From the NCBI RefSeq assembly GCF_012932145.1, contig NZ_MWOK01000016.1, positions 27,083-91,082 on the forward strand: a stretch of DNA of 64,000 nucleotides, in the 5' to 3' direction. Below the pieces are notes generated by a model, which ran no database searches, was not told where the DNA came from, and was given only the letters and a program-made list of their open reading frames with translations. The stretch is from Acidovorax sp. SRB_14. GTDB lineage: Bacteria; Pseudomonadota; Gammaproteobacteria; Burkholderiales; Burkholderiaceae_C. The number at the start of each line of letters is the position of its first letter. Position 1 is the first letter of the stretch. The translations under genes and the position numbers were made by a program. Shown here piece after piece: positions 41,564 through 49,452 of the stretch.

Positions 41564-42304
41564 TCAGGCGCGCGTGGCGGCCTCGGGCATGCGGTACACC
41601 CACGCACCGCGGCGGCCAGCCACCTGCAGCCGCGCCTGGGCCGGGACACCGGGCAAGGGAAATTCCAGGCTCACCAAGTACGCCCCGGGGTCCAGCTCGG
41701 CGCGCGCCTTATCCACGGCGCGCGCCATGCTTTCGGGACGCTGGAACAGGTAGACGAGCTGGTAGCCGCTCCAGTCGGCGCGCCACATGTCGCCGCGGCG
41801 CACGCGCGCCCAGGGGCAGCGCAGCGCGCACAGCAGGCGCAGGGCAGCGCTCCACTCCACGCCTTCGATGCGGGCCTGCGGATAAGCACGGCGCAACGCC
41901 ACCAGCCCGTCGCCCAGGCCGCAGCCGGCGTCGAGCACGCGGTCCTGCGGCGCCAGGGGCGCGAGCGCGGCGAGCGCATCCAGGGCCTTGCGCGGGGTCG
42001 GGAACAGCGGCGCGTCGCGCCAGGCATTGAGCGGGTACACCAGCAGCAGCAGCGCCAGCGGCACCAGCCAGGCCCACGCCGGCACGCAGGCTGCGCCGCT
42101 GGCCAGCAGCGACAGCGGAAAGCCCGCGGCGATCAGCCCCCGGCGCCACCAGCCGCGCCCCAGCCGACTGGCCGCCGTGCCCAGCGCACAGGCCAGCAGC
42201 AGCGCCCAGGGCGCAGGCAGCGCGCGCTGCAGGCCGGCAAACACCAGCCAGGCGGCGGCCCACACCAGCAGCGCGGGCAACGGCCAGGGCAGGCGCAGCA
42301 CCAT
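41564..42304 (-). CDS. Membrane-anchored class I SAM methyltransferase
   Basis: 246 residues. Three to four N-terminal hydrophobic helices (about 1-92) precede a Rossmann-type methyltransferase domain with motif I VLDAGCGLGDG and an acidic loop (IEGVEWS). Fusion of a membrane domain to a small methyltransferase is unusual but recurs in Burkholderiales. The substrate could be membrane lipid, quinone-like or protein; not determinable. It lies between parB and the lpoB operon. Confidence 0.75.
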   Translation of the reverse strand: MVLRLPWPLPALLVWAAAWLVFAGLQRALPAPWALLLACALGTAASRLGRGWWRRGLIAAGFPLSLLASGAACVPAWAWLVPLALLLLVYPLNAWRDAPLFPTPRKALDALAALAPLAPQDRVLDAGCGLGDGLVALRRAYPQARIEGVEWSAALRLLCALRCPWARVRRGDMWRADWSGYQLVYLFQRPESMARAVDKARAELDPGAYLVSLEFPLPGVPAQARLQVAGRRGAWVYRMPEAATRA

Positions 42305-42420
42305 GGCGGCGATGTATTTATTTCATTTCTCAATCCAGCGTGAACGCGAAGGACTGCCCAGACAGTGCGGTAGCACGGCAAGGTAATCCGACAAAGTTCC
42401 CGTTGGATCTAGAAATGGAA

Positions 42421-43338
42421 TCAGCCGCGCAGCCGGTCGATCAGGCCATTGAGCGCGTCGAGCGAGCCAAACTGGATCGCCAGCTCGCCCATGTCTTCCA
42501 TGCGACCGCCGCGCTTGACGCGCTTCTTGACCCGCACCTCGACCTCGGCCATGAGCAGGTCCGACAGCTCTTCCTCGACGCGCTTCATGTCGCGCGACTT
42601 TTCCTTCTGCGGCTTTTGCGGCACCAGGCTGAAGTCGGCGCCGATCCTCTTGACCAGCGCCTCGGCCTCGCGCACCGACAGCTTCTTGGCGGCGATCTGG
42701 TTGCCCGCGGTGATCTGCGTGGCGCGGTCCAGCGTGAGCAGCGCGCGCGCGTGGCCCATGTCGATGTCGCCGGCCATGAGCATGGTCTGCACCGGATCGG
42801 CCAGGTTCAGCAGGCGCAGCAGGTTGCTCGCCGCGCTGCGCGAGCGGCCGACGGCCTGCGCCGCCAGCTCGTGCGTGAGGCCGAACTCCTTGACCAGGCG
42901 CGAGAGGCCCTGCGCCTCTTCGAGCGGGTTCAGGTCTTCGCGCTGGATGTTCTCGATCAACGCCATGGCGGCGGCGGACTCGTTGGGCACGTCGCGCACC
43001 AGCACCGGCACGCTGGCCAGTCCGGCGATGCGCGCGGCCCGGAAGCGCCGCTCGCCGGCAATGATTTCATAGCGGCCGGCGTGCTCGCCCTCGGCCAGGC
43101 GCCGCACCAGGATGGGCTGCATGATGCCCTGGGCCTTGATGCTCTCGGCCAGCTCGTAGAGCGCGCCCTCGTCCATGCGCGTGCGCGGCTGGTACTGGCC
43201 GGGCACCAGCTCGGACAGGGCCAGCGCGTGCGGCAGGCCGTCGTCCTCGGCCGGCGGCGTGGCCGCGCTGTCTGCGGCCTTGGGGCCCAGCAATGCTTCC
43301 AGGCCGCGGCCCAGGCCCTTGGGTTTCTTGGTCGCCAT
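42421..43338 (-). CDS. parB: Chromosome partition protein ParB
   Basis: 305 residues. KGLGRGLEALLG at the N-terminus recruits ParA; the CTP-binding motif GERRFRAARIAGL and ENIQREDLNPLEEA define the clamp-loading domain; LTHELAAQAVGRSRSAASNL is the parS-binding HTH; the C-terminal segment dimerises. ParB loads at parS, spreads as a CTP-gated clamp and organises the origin region. Three parS-type sites lie 1.7-4.4 kb upstream on the same strand block. Confidence 0.96.
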   Translation of the reverse strand: MATKKPKGLGRGLEALLGPKAADSAATPPAEDDGLPHALALSELVPGQYQPRTRMDEGALYELAESIKAQGIMQPILVRRLAEGEHAGRYEIIAGERRFRAARIAGLASVPVLVRDVPNESAAAMALIENIQREDLNPLEEAQGLSRLVKEFGLTHELAAQAVGRSRSAASNLLRLLNLADPVQTMLMAGDIDMGHARALLTLDRATQITAGNQIAAKKLSVREAEALVKRIGADFSLVPQKPQKEKSRDMKRVEEELSDLLMAEVEVRVKKRVKRGGRMEDMGELAIQFGSLDALNGLIDRLRG

Positions 43339-43345
43339 AGGGTGT

Positions 43346-43885
43346 TCAGTCTTTCATCAGGGTTGCAAGCAGCGCACGGCCTTCGGGCCAGTCGCCCAGG
43401 CCCGATTCCGCATTGATATGGCCGCGCTCGCCGCAGTCGACGAAGCGCGCGCCCCAGGCGCCGGCCAGGGCCTGCGCGCGCCCCAGGCTGCAATAGGGGT
43501 CGTTGTGGCTACCGACCAGCACGGCAGGAAAGGGCAGCGGCTGCAGCGCCACTGGCGCCCAGCCTGGCAGGTGAGGGCGCAGGTCGGCGCGCTCCACATC
43601 GCCCGGCGCCACCAGCAGCGCCCCCTTGACGCGGTGCGCGTGCTTCGAATGCGTGGCCCACCAGGCGGTCAGGATGCAGCCCAGGCTGTGGGCCACCAGC
43701 ACGACCGGAGCACCGGCGTCCAGCACGACCTCTTCGAGCCGCGCCGTCCAGTCGCCGCGCAGCGGGCGCATCCACTCGTGCTGCTCGACGCGCTGGTAGC
43801 CGTGCAGGCGTTCCCAGCGGCTTTGCCAATGGTCCGGGCCCGAGCTTTGCCAGCCGGGAAGGGACAGGACATGGGAAGGATTCAC
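43346..43885 (-). CDS. RBBP9/YdeN-type serine hydrolase
   Basis: 179 residues. VLSLPGWQSSGPDHWQSRWE, the nucleophile AHSLGC, and the acid/base loops SHNDPYCSLGRAQALA and GHINAESGLGDWPEG define the RBBP9/YdeN family of small serine hydrolases. Its function is unknown. It lies between parA and parB with only 7 bp to parB, an unusual interruption of that operon. GTG 43885 is used; TTG 43891 is an in-frame alternative and no ATG fits. Confidence 0.85.
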   Translation of the reverse strand: MNPSHVLSLPGWQSSGPDHWQSRWERLHGYQRVEQHEWMRPLRGDWTARLEEVVLDAGAPVVLVAHSLGCILTAWWATHSKHAHRVKGALLVAPGDVERADLRPHLPGWAPVALQPLPFPAVLVGSHNDPYCSLGRAQALAGAWGARFVDCGERGHINAESGLGDWPEGRALLATLMKD

Positions 43886-43892
43886 AGCCAAT

Positions 43893-43952
43893 GCACTATT
43901 GTTTTGATAGCTTCAAACGCTTGCACATCAAGCATTTGAAGCCTTTTTCTCA
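43893..43952 (+). repeat. Dispersed repeat, copy I (encodes the parA end)
   Basis: CACTATTGTTTTGATAGC, then a long hairpin TTCAAACGCTTG / CAAGCATTTGAA around CACAT, then GCCTTTTTC. The parA gene reads into it: the last codons (KKASNA) and the TGA stop are repeat sequence. Confidence 0.8.
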
Positions 43953-44755
43953 TTGGACGCGCGGGCGCGCCCGGCGGCTTTCTGCGCCATCGCGGGCACG
44001 CGTGCCACCATCTCCTGGGCGAACGCCACAAAAGCCTGGCTGCCTTTGGCCGAGGGGTCGAATACCACGCCGGGCAGGCCGTAGCTGGGGGCCTCGGCCA
44101 GGCGCACGTTGCGCGGAATCACGGTGTCGAACACCTTGTCGCCGAAGTGGCCCTTGAGCTGCTCGCTGACCTGCTGCTGCAGCGTGATGCGCGAGTCGAA
44201 CATGACGCGCAGCAGGCCAATGATCTGCAGGTCGGGGTTGAGGTTGGCATGCACCTGCTTGATGGTGTGCACCAGGTCGGTCACGCCTTCGAGCGCGAAA
44301 TATTCGCACTGCATGGGCACGACGACACCGTGCGCGGCGCACAGGCCGTTGAGCGTGAGCATCGACAGTGAGGGCGGGCAGTCGATCAGCACGAAGTCGT
44401 AGTCGCCATCGACCTCGGCCAGTGCGGCCTTGAGCCGCATCTCGCGGCGCTCCAGCGCCACCAGCTCGATCTCGGCACCGGCGAGCTCGCGGTTGGCGCC
44501 GAGCACGTGGTAGCCGCATTTTTCGGCCAACACGGCGGCCTCGCGCACCGACGCCGATTCGATCAGCACGTCGTACACCGACAGGGCCAGCTGGCGCTTG
44601 TCGACGCCCGAGCCCATGGTCGCGTTGCCCTGCGGATCGAGGTCGACCATCAGCACGCGCTGGCCGATGCTGGCCAGGCCGGCGGCCAGGTTCACCGCGG
44701 TGGTGGTTTTGCCGACGCCGCCCTTTTGGTTGGCAACACAGAAAATTTTAGCCAT
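43928..44755 (-). CDS. parA: Chromosome partition ATPase ParA
   Basis: 275 residues starting MAKIFCVANQKGGVGKTTTA, the deviant Walker A motif; LMVDLDPQGNATMG and the switch regions (VLIDCPPSLSMLT) follow. It binds DNA nonspecifically as an ATP dimer and moves ParB-parS complexes. The C-terminal ASNEKKASNA tail and stop codon come from repeat copy I. ATG 44755 is the conserved start; the frame upstream is not conserved. Confidence 0.96.
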   Translation of the reverse strand: MAKIFCVANQKGGVGKTTTAVNLAAGLASIGQRVLMVDLDPQGNATMGSGVDKRQLALSVYDVLIESASVREAAVLAEKCGYHVLGANRELAGAEIELVALERREMRLKAALAEVDGDYDFVLIDCPPSLSMLTLNGLCAAHGVVVPMQCEYFALEGVTDLVHTIKQVHANLNPDLQIIGLLRVMFDSRITLQQQVSEQLKGHFGDKVFDTVIPRNVRLAEAPSYGLPGVVFDPSAKGSQAFVAFAQEMVARVPAMAQKAAGRARASNEKKASNA

Positions 44756-44946
44756 GGGATCCCGAAAGTTATGGGGTGGGAGACTGCAGCCGGTCAGCAA
44801 CGGGTCCGCCGTTTTTTCGAGCGCACGGGCGAGGGCGAGACTGGCGCGCACAACACAATGGCGGCGCCGAATGCGCCGTGATCTGCGATACCACGCATGG
44901 CTTCTCCGGGGCTGCGAGCTGCGAGTTTACGCGACGGTCTTTGCCG

Positions 44947-45624
44947 TCACGGCGCGGGCCGCATCCAGACGATGCAGCGCTCGGCATCGAGCCCCGGCAC
45001 GGTGAGTGGTTCCACGTGAAACACCTGCACCTTCGCGGGCAGCGCCGCGATCTCATCGGCCGGGTGCTTGCCCTTCATCGCCAGCCAGACGGCGCCCTCG
45101 CCCAGCGCCGGGCGCGACCAAGCGGTGAAGTCGGCCAGCGACGCAAACGCGCGGCAGCTCACCACGTCGAAGGGCCCGGCCAGCGATTCGACGCGCGCGT
45201 GCACGCCGTGCAGGTTCTGCAGCTTGAGCGTGACTGCCACCTGCTGGATGAATGCGGCCTTCTTCGCCACCGTGTCGACGCAGCTCACATCGAGCTGCGG
45301 GCAGCAGACCGCGAACACCACGCCGGGCAGGCCGCCGCCGGACCCCACGTCGAGCAGGCGCGGCGGCGCCCCCGCAGCACCCTGCCCGGCCTGCACCAGG
45401 TGCCGGCCAAGATGTCGGCGCAGCGGCGCCACGGCCGCCAGGCTGTCGAGCAGGTGGTGCGTCAGCATCTCGGCCGGATCGCGCACCGCCGTCAGGTTGT
45501 AGACCTTGTTCCACTTCTGCAGCAGCGCCATGAATTCGAGCAACTGGGCGATCTGCGCCTCGTCCAGGTCGAGGTCCAGCGCCTCGCCGCCGCGGCGCAA
45601 CGCCGCTTCCAACGCCGCGCTCAT
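44947..45624 (-). CDS. rsmG: 16S rRNA (guanine-527-N7)-methyltransferase RsmG
   Basis: 225 residues. [37 protein letters not shown] (SAM motif I) and [12 protein letters not shown] define RsmG/GidB, which methylates G527 of 16S rRNA; loss gives low-level streptomycin resistance. The start overlaps the mnmG stop by four bases (ATGA). A parS-type site is embedded near the 3' end (45008-45023), encoding the FHVEP segment. Confidence 0.95.
   Translation of the reverse strand: MSAALEAALRRGGEALDLDLDEAQIAQLLEFMALLQKWNKVYNLTAVRDPAEMLTHHLLDSLAAVAPLRRHLGRHLVQAGQGAAGAPPRLLDVGSGGGLPGVVFAVCCPQLDVSCVDTVAKKAAFIQQVAVTLKLQNLHGVHARVESLAGPFDVVSCRAFASLADFTAWSRPALGEGAVWLAMKGKHPADEIAALPAKVQVFHVEPLTVPGLDAERCIVWMRPAP
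45008..45023. promoter_or_regulatory. parS-type site inside rsmG
   Basis: GGTTCCACGTGAAACA matches the parS consensus TGTTNCACGTGAAACA at all but the first base. Confidence 0.75.
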
Positions 45625-47609
45625 GCGGTCTCGCCCGCTTGCGCGGCTTGTTCGGGTGCAGCGAAGCCTTTGAAACCGCCGCGCTTCAGATGCACCAGCA
45701 ACAGCGAAATGGCGGCCGGCGTGATGCCGGTGATGCGCGACGCCAGGCCCAGCGTCTCGGGCTTGAAGCGCGCCAGCGCCTGGCGCGCCTCGATGCTCAG
45801 CGCCGTGACCTGCATGTAGTCCAGCTCGGGCGGCAGGCGCAGCTTTTCGTAGTGCGCGGCGCGCTCCACCTCGTCCTTCTGGCGGTCGATGTAGCCCGCA
45901 TACTTGGCGGCAATCTCGACCTGCTCGACCACCGGCGCGGCCAGCTCGCCCAGCGCCTCACGGGACACCGCGTCGCTTGCGTACTTGCCGCCGTCCATGC
46001 CGACCAGCGCGCCATACGCCACATCGGGGCGGCGCAGCAGCTCGAACAGGTTGTACTCGTGCTCGATGCCCTTGCCGAGCACGCGCACCGATTCTTCGAC
46101 CGGCAGGTTGCGCGGATTGACCCAGGTGGACTTGAGGCGCTCTGTTTCACGTGAAACAGCGTCGCGCTTGCGGCTGAACGCATCCCAGCGCGCATCGTCG
46201 ACCAGGCCCATCTGCCGCCCGACCTCGGTCAGGCGCATGTCGGCGTTGTCCTCGCGCAGCTGCAGGCGGAACTCGGCGCGGCTCGTGAACATGCGGTACG
46301 GCTCGGTCACACCCTTGGTGATCAGGTCGTCCACCAGCACGCCCAGGTAGGCCTCGTCACGCCCCGGAAGCCACGGCGCCAGGCCCTTGCACTGCAGCGC
46401 GGCGTTGGCGCCAGCAAACAGGCCCTGCGCGGCGGCCTCTTCGTAACCTGTCGTGCCGTTGATCTGGCCGGCGAAGAACAGACCCTCGATCTGCCGCGTC
46501 TCGAAGTTGCTCTTGAGCGAGCGCGGATCGAAGTAGTCGTACTCGATGGCGTAGCCGGGGCGCAGGATGTGCGCGTTCTCCAGCCCCTCCATGCTGCGCA
46601 CCAGCGCCAGCTGGATGTCGAACGGCAGGCTGGTGCTGATGCCGTTGGGATAGAACTCGTGCGTCGTCAGGCCCTCGGGCTCGAGGAAGATCTGGTGGCT
46701 GTCCTTGTCGGCAAAGCGGTTGATCTTGTCTTCGACGCTCGGGCAGTAGCGCGGTCCCACGCCCTCGATCTTGCCGGTGAACATGGGGCTGCGGTCAAAG
46801 CCGCTGCGGATGATGTCGTGCGTGCGCGCGTTGGTATGCGTGACCCAGCATGGCACCTGGCGCGGGTGCATCGCGGCCCCGCCGTGGGCGTGCGCCATGA
46901 AGCTGAACACCGGCACATGGCCTTCGTTGACGCCGCCCGGCATGCCGTCGCCCGGCTGCGCGGTGCATCTCGAAAAGTCGATGCTGCGCCCGTCGATGCG
47001 CGGCGGCGTGCCGGTTTTGAGGCGCCCCTGCGGCAGCTGCAGCTCCTTCAGGCGTGCCGACAGGCTCACGGCCGGCTGGTCGCCGGCGCGGCCGGCGGCG
47101 TAGTTGTTCAGCCCGACGTGGATCTTGCCGTCGAGGAAGGTGCCCGCCGTCAGCACGACGGTGCGGCTGCGAAAGCGGATGCCGACCTGCGTCACGGCGC
47201 CGACGACGCGGTCGCCCTCGACCATCAGGTCGTCCACGGCTTGCTGGAAGATCAGCAGGTTGGGCTGGTTCTCGAGCGTGCGGCGGATGGCTGCCTTGTA
47301 CAGGATGCGGTCGGCCTGGGCGCGCGTGGCACGCACGGCGGGGCCCTTGGAGCTGTTGAGAATGCGGAACTGGATGCCGCCCTCGTCGGTGGCCAGCGCC
47401 ATGGCGCCACCCAGCGCGTCCACCTCTTTAACCAGGTGGCCCTTGCCAATGCCGCCGATCGACGGGTTGCAGCTCATCTGCCCCAGCGTCTCGATGTTGT
47501 GCGTGAGCAGCAGCGTCTGGCAGCCCATGCGCGCGGCGGCCAGCGCCGCCTCGGTGCCGGCATGGCCGCCACCGACGACGATGACATCAAATTCCTGGGG
47601 GTACAGCAT
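45621..47609 (-). CDS. mnmG: tRNA uridine 5-carboxymethylaminomethyl modification enzyme MnmG
   Basis: 662 residues. [20 protein letters not shown] binds [23 protein letters not shown] and [14 protein letters not shown] are family blocks; the C-terminal helical domain binds MnmE ([20 protein letters not shown]). With MnmE it installs cmnm5U34 on tRNAs. ATG 47609 ([10 protein letters not shown]) is the conserved start. It is the first gene of the mnmG-rsmG pair. A perfect parS site lies inside (46143-46158) and another just upstream. Confidence 0.96.
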   Translation of the reverse strand: MLYPQEFDVIVVGGGHAGTEAALAAARMGCQTLLLTHNIETLGQMSCNPSIGGIGKGHLVKEVDALGGAMALATDEGGIQFRILNSSKGPAVRATRAQADRILYKAAIRRTLENQPNLLIFQQAVDDLMVEGDRVVGAVTQVGIRFRSRTVVLTAGTFLDGKIHVGLNNYAAGRAGDQPAVSLSARLKELQLPQGRLKTGTPPRIDGRSIDFSRCTAQPGDGMPGGVNEGHVPVFSFMAHAHGGAAMHPRQVPCWVTHTNARTHDIIRSGFDRSPMFTGKIEGVGPRYCPSVEDKINRFADKDSHQIFLEPEGLTTHEFYPNGISTSLPFDIQLALVRSMEGLENAHILRPGYAIEYDYFDPRSLKSNFETRQIEGLFFAGQINGTTGYEEAAAQGLFAGANAALQCKGLAPWLPGRDEAYLGVLVDDLITKGVTEPYRMFTSRAEFRLQLREDNADMRLTEVGRQMGLVDDARWDAFSRKRDAVSRETERLKSTWVNPRNLPVEESVRVLGKGIEHEYNLFELLRRPDVAYGALVGMDGGKYASDAVSREALGELAAPVVEQVEIAAKYAGYIDRQKDEVERAAHYEKLRLPPELDYMQVTALSIEARQALARFKPETLGLASRITGITPAAISLLLVHLKRGGFKGFAAPEQAAQAGETA
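46143..46158. promoter_or_regulatory. Perfect parS site inside mnmG
   Basis: TGTTTCACGTGAAACA, a full 16-bp palindromic match to the conserved bacterial parS sequence. In mnmG it encodes part of AVSRETE. Confidence 0.92.
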
Positions 47610-47751
47610 GGGAAGCGCTCCGGGGCACAGGGCCCAATGGTCAAACACAGCCCGCCATGCGCGGGGCGGCATGCGGGCTAACCCGTAATTTTCCCACTTT
47701 GCGGCGCGAGGCGTCCGGGCCATGCGCGCGTGGGGTTTTGCGCAGCCGTGG

Positions 47752-47767
47752 TGTTCCACGTGAAACA
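47752..47767. promoter_or_regulatory. parS site upstream of mnmG
   Basis: TGTTCCACGTGAAACA fits TGTTNCACGTGAAACA exactly. It lies in the intergenic region between mnmG and the divergent FMN reductase gene. Confidence 0.9.
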
Positions 47768-47836
47768 GGCGCCGCGCCGCAGGCGCATTGACCAGCGGCG
47801 GCACGCCAGTCCGGGGCCTGTGCTCCAATCGCGGCC

Positions 47837-48427
47837 ATGAAAATTCTCGTCTTCGCGGGCAGCACCCGCCACCAATCGTTCAACCGCCGCCTGGCCCGCG
47901 AGGCCGCCGATCTGGCCCGCACGGCGGGCGCCGAGGTCACGCTGCTGGAGCTGGCCGAGCTCGACATCCCGATGTACAACGCCGACCTCGAGGCGCGCGG
48001 CACGCCGCCCGATGTGCTGCGCCTCAAGCGCCTGCTGTGGGAGCACCCGGCCTGGATCGTCTGCTCGCCCGAATACAACGGCAGCTACACCGCCCTGCTC
48101 AAGAACACCATCGACTGGGCCTCGAGCCCCGTGGCCGGCGACCCCGACTGGGGCGACGGCACCAAGCCCTTTCGCGGCAAGGTGGTGGGCATGCTCAGCG
48201 CGTCCAACGGGCGCCTGGGCGGCCTGCGTGCGCAAAGCCACCTGGCGCCGCTGCTGATCAACCTCGAATGCTGGCTCGCACCGCGTGCGTATGCGCTCAG
48301 CGGCGCCGCCAGCGCGTTCGACGAGCGCGGCGCGCTGCTGCAGGCCGAGCACCGCGACGGCGTGCGCGGCGTGGTCGAACAGGTGCTGTGGGCCGCTGAG
48401 CGCATGCACGGCGGGGCCGCCGCATGA
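47837..48427 (+). CDS. NADPH-dependent FMN reductase family protein
   Basis: 196 residues with flavodoxin-like fold. [20 protein letters not shown] carries the FMN phosphate loop; [19 protein letters not shown] and [20 protein letters not shown] are family motifs. It is probably a cytosolic quinone, azo- or chromate-type reductase; the physiological substrate is not predictable. It is divergent from mnmG. Repeat copy J begins three bases after its stop. Confidence 0.9.
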   Translation: MKILVFAGSTRHQSFNRRLAREAADLARTAGAEVTLLELAELDIPMYNADLEARGTPPDVLRLKRLLWEHPAWIVCSPEYNGSYTALLKNTIDWASSPVAGDPDWGDGTKPFRGKVVGMLSASNGRLGGLRAQSHLAPLLINLECWLAPRAYALSGAASAFDERGALLQAEHRDGVRGVVEQVLWAAERMHGGAAA

Positions 48428-48430
48428 ACC

Positions 48431-48495
48431 TGCAACATTTCAATGAAATGTGCTGCAAGCGCAGTTCCAGCAAGCGCTGGCAGCTATGGTTCGGA
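48431..48495 (-). repeat. Dispersed repeat, copy J (covers a gene start)
   Basis: ACATTTCAATGAAATGTGCT then GCAAGCGC ... AGCAAGCGCTGGCAGCTATGG. It fills the space between the FMN reductase stop and the YkgJ-family gene; the latter's best start codon (ATG 48486) is in the repeat's terminal GCTAT motif. Confidence 0.72.
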
Positions 48496-48758
48496 TAGCA
48501 CGCCTGCACTGCAGGCCGGCCTGCGGCGCCTGCTGCACGGCACCGTCGATCTCGAGCGCCATCCCCGGCATGCCGCACGGCAAGCCCGCCGGCGTGCGCT
48601 GCGTGCAGCTGGGCCCTGACGAGCGCTGTCTGGTCTTTGGGCGGCCCGAGCGCCCCGCCGTCTGCGCCAGTCTGCAGGCCGAGCCCGCGATGTGCGGCAG
48701 CAGCCGCGCCGAGGCCCTGGCCTGGCTCGCGCGGCTCGAAGACCTGACGCAGCCGTGA
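48486..48758 (+). CDS. YkgJ-type cysteine-cluster protein
   Basis: About 90 residues. [20 protein letters not shown], then [21 protein letters not shown] and a trailing [12 protein letters not shown] give the conserved Cys pattern of the YkgJ/UPF0153 family, thought to bind zinc or an Fe-S cluster. Function unknown. The start is uncertain: ATG 48486 lies within repeat copy J and GTG 48450 is further upstream in the same repeat. Neither has a good ribosome-binding site, so the repeat may have replaced the original 5' end. Confidence 0.8.
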   Translation: MVRIARLHCRPACGACCTAPSISSAIPGMPHGKPAGVRCVQLGPDERCLVFGRPERPAVCASLQAEPAMCGSSRAEALAWLARLEDLTQP

Positions 48759-48831
48759 TGGCCCCGCCGTGCGCGCCGGCGCCGCAGCGCATAGCATGGC
48801 GGTTCCCTTTCTCCACCCAAGGAAACCGACC

Positions 48832-49440
48832 ATGAAGCTGTACTACTCTCCCGGCGCCTGTTCGTTGTCGCCGCACATCGCCCTGTACGAAGCCGGCCTG
48901 CCCCACACCGCGGTGCTGGCCAGCACCAAGACCCACCAGTTGCAGGACGGCACCGACTACTACAGCATCAACCCGCTGGGCTATGTGCCGGTGCTCGAAC
49001 TCGACAGCGGCGAGCGCCTGCGCGAAGGCCCGGCCATCGTGCAGTACATCGCCGACCAGGTGCCCGACAAACAGCTCGCCCCGGCCAACGGCACGCTCGC
49101 GCGCTACCACCTGCAAGAGTGGCTGAACTTCATTTCCAGCGAGATCCACAAAGGCTTCGGTCCGCTGTTCAACCCCGCCACGCCGGCCGACTACAAGCCG
49201 GTGGCCATCGAGCGGCTGCAGCAGCGCCTGCAGTGGCTCGACGGCCAGCTGGCCCACCGCTCCTATCTGATGGGCGAGCAGTTCACCGTGGCCGACGGCT
49301 ACCTGTTCACCGTCGCCAGCTGGGCCCCGCATGTGCAGGTGGACACGGCGGGAATGGCGAATCTGCAGGCCTTCCTGCAGCGCGTGGGCGCCCGCCCGGC
49401 GGTGCAGGCGGCGCTGCAGGCCGAGCGGCAGCCCACGTAA
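48832..49440 (+). CDS. Glutathione S-transferase (beta class)
   Basis: 202 residues. MKLYYSPGACSLSPHIALYE carries the conserved Cys10 of bacterial beta-class GSTs; NPLGYVPVLELDSG has the cis-Pro glutathione site; the C-terminal helical domain includes LMGEQFTVADGYLFTV. It conjugates or reduces electrophiles with glutathione in the cytosol. AAGGAAA provides the ribosome-binding site. It stands alone, convergent with the large signalling gene. Confidence 0.93.
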   Translation: MKLYYSPGACSLSPHIALYEAGLPHTAVLASTKTHQLQDGTDYYSINPLGYVPVLELDSGERLREGPAIVQYIADQVPDKQLAPANGTLARYHLQEWLNFISSEIHKGFGPLFNPATPADYKPVAIERLQQRLQWLDGQLAHRSYLMGEQFTVADGYLFTVASWAPHVQVDTAGMANLQAFLQRVGARPAVQAALQAERQPT

Positions 49441-49452
49441 GCGGCGCCGCGC

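Noticed and set aside
44756..47836. Replication origin near mnmG/rsmG/parA
   Set aside because: parS sites are present, but I saw no cluster of DnaA boxes or A+T-rich unwinding region; no dnaA or dnaN gene is in the window.
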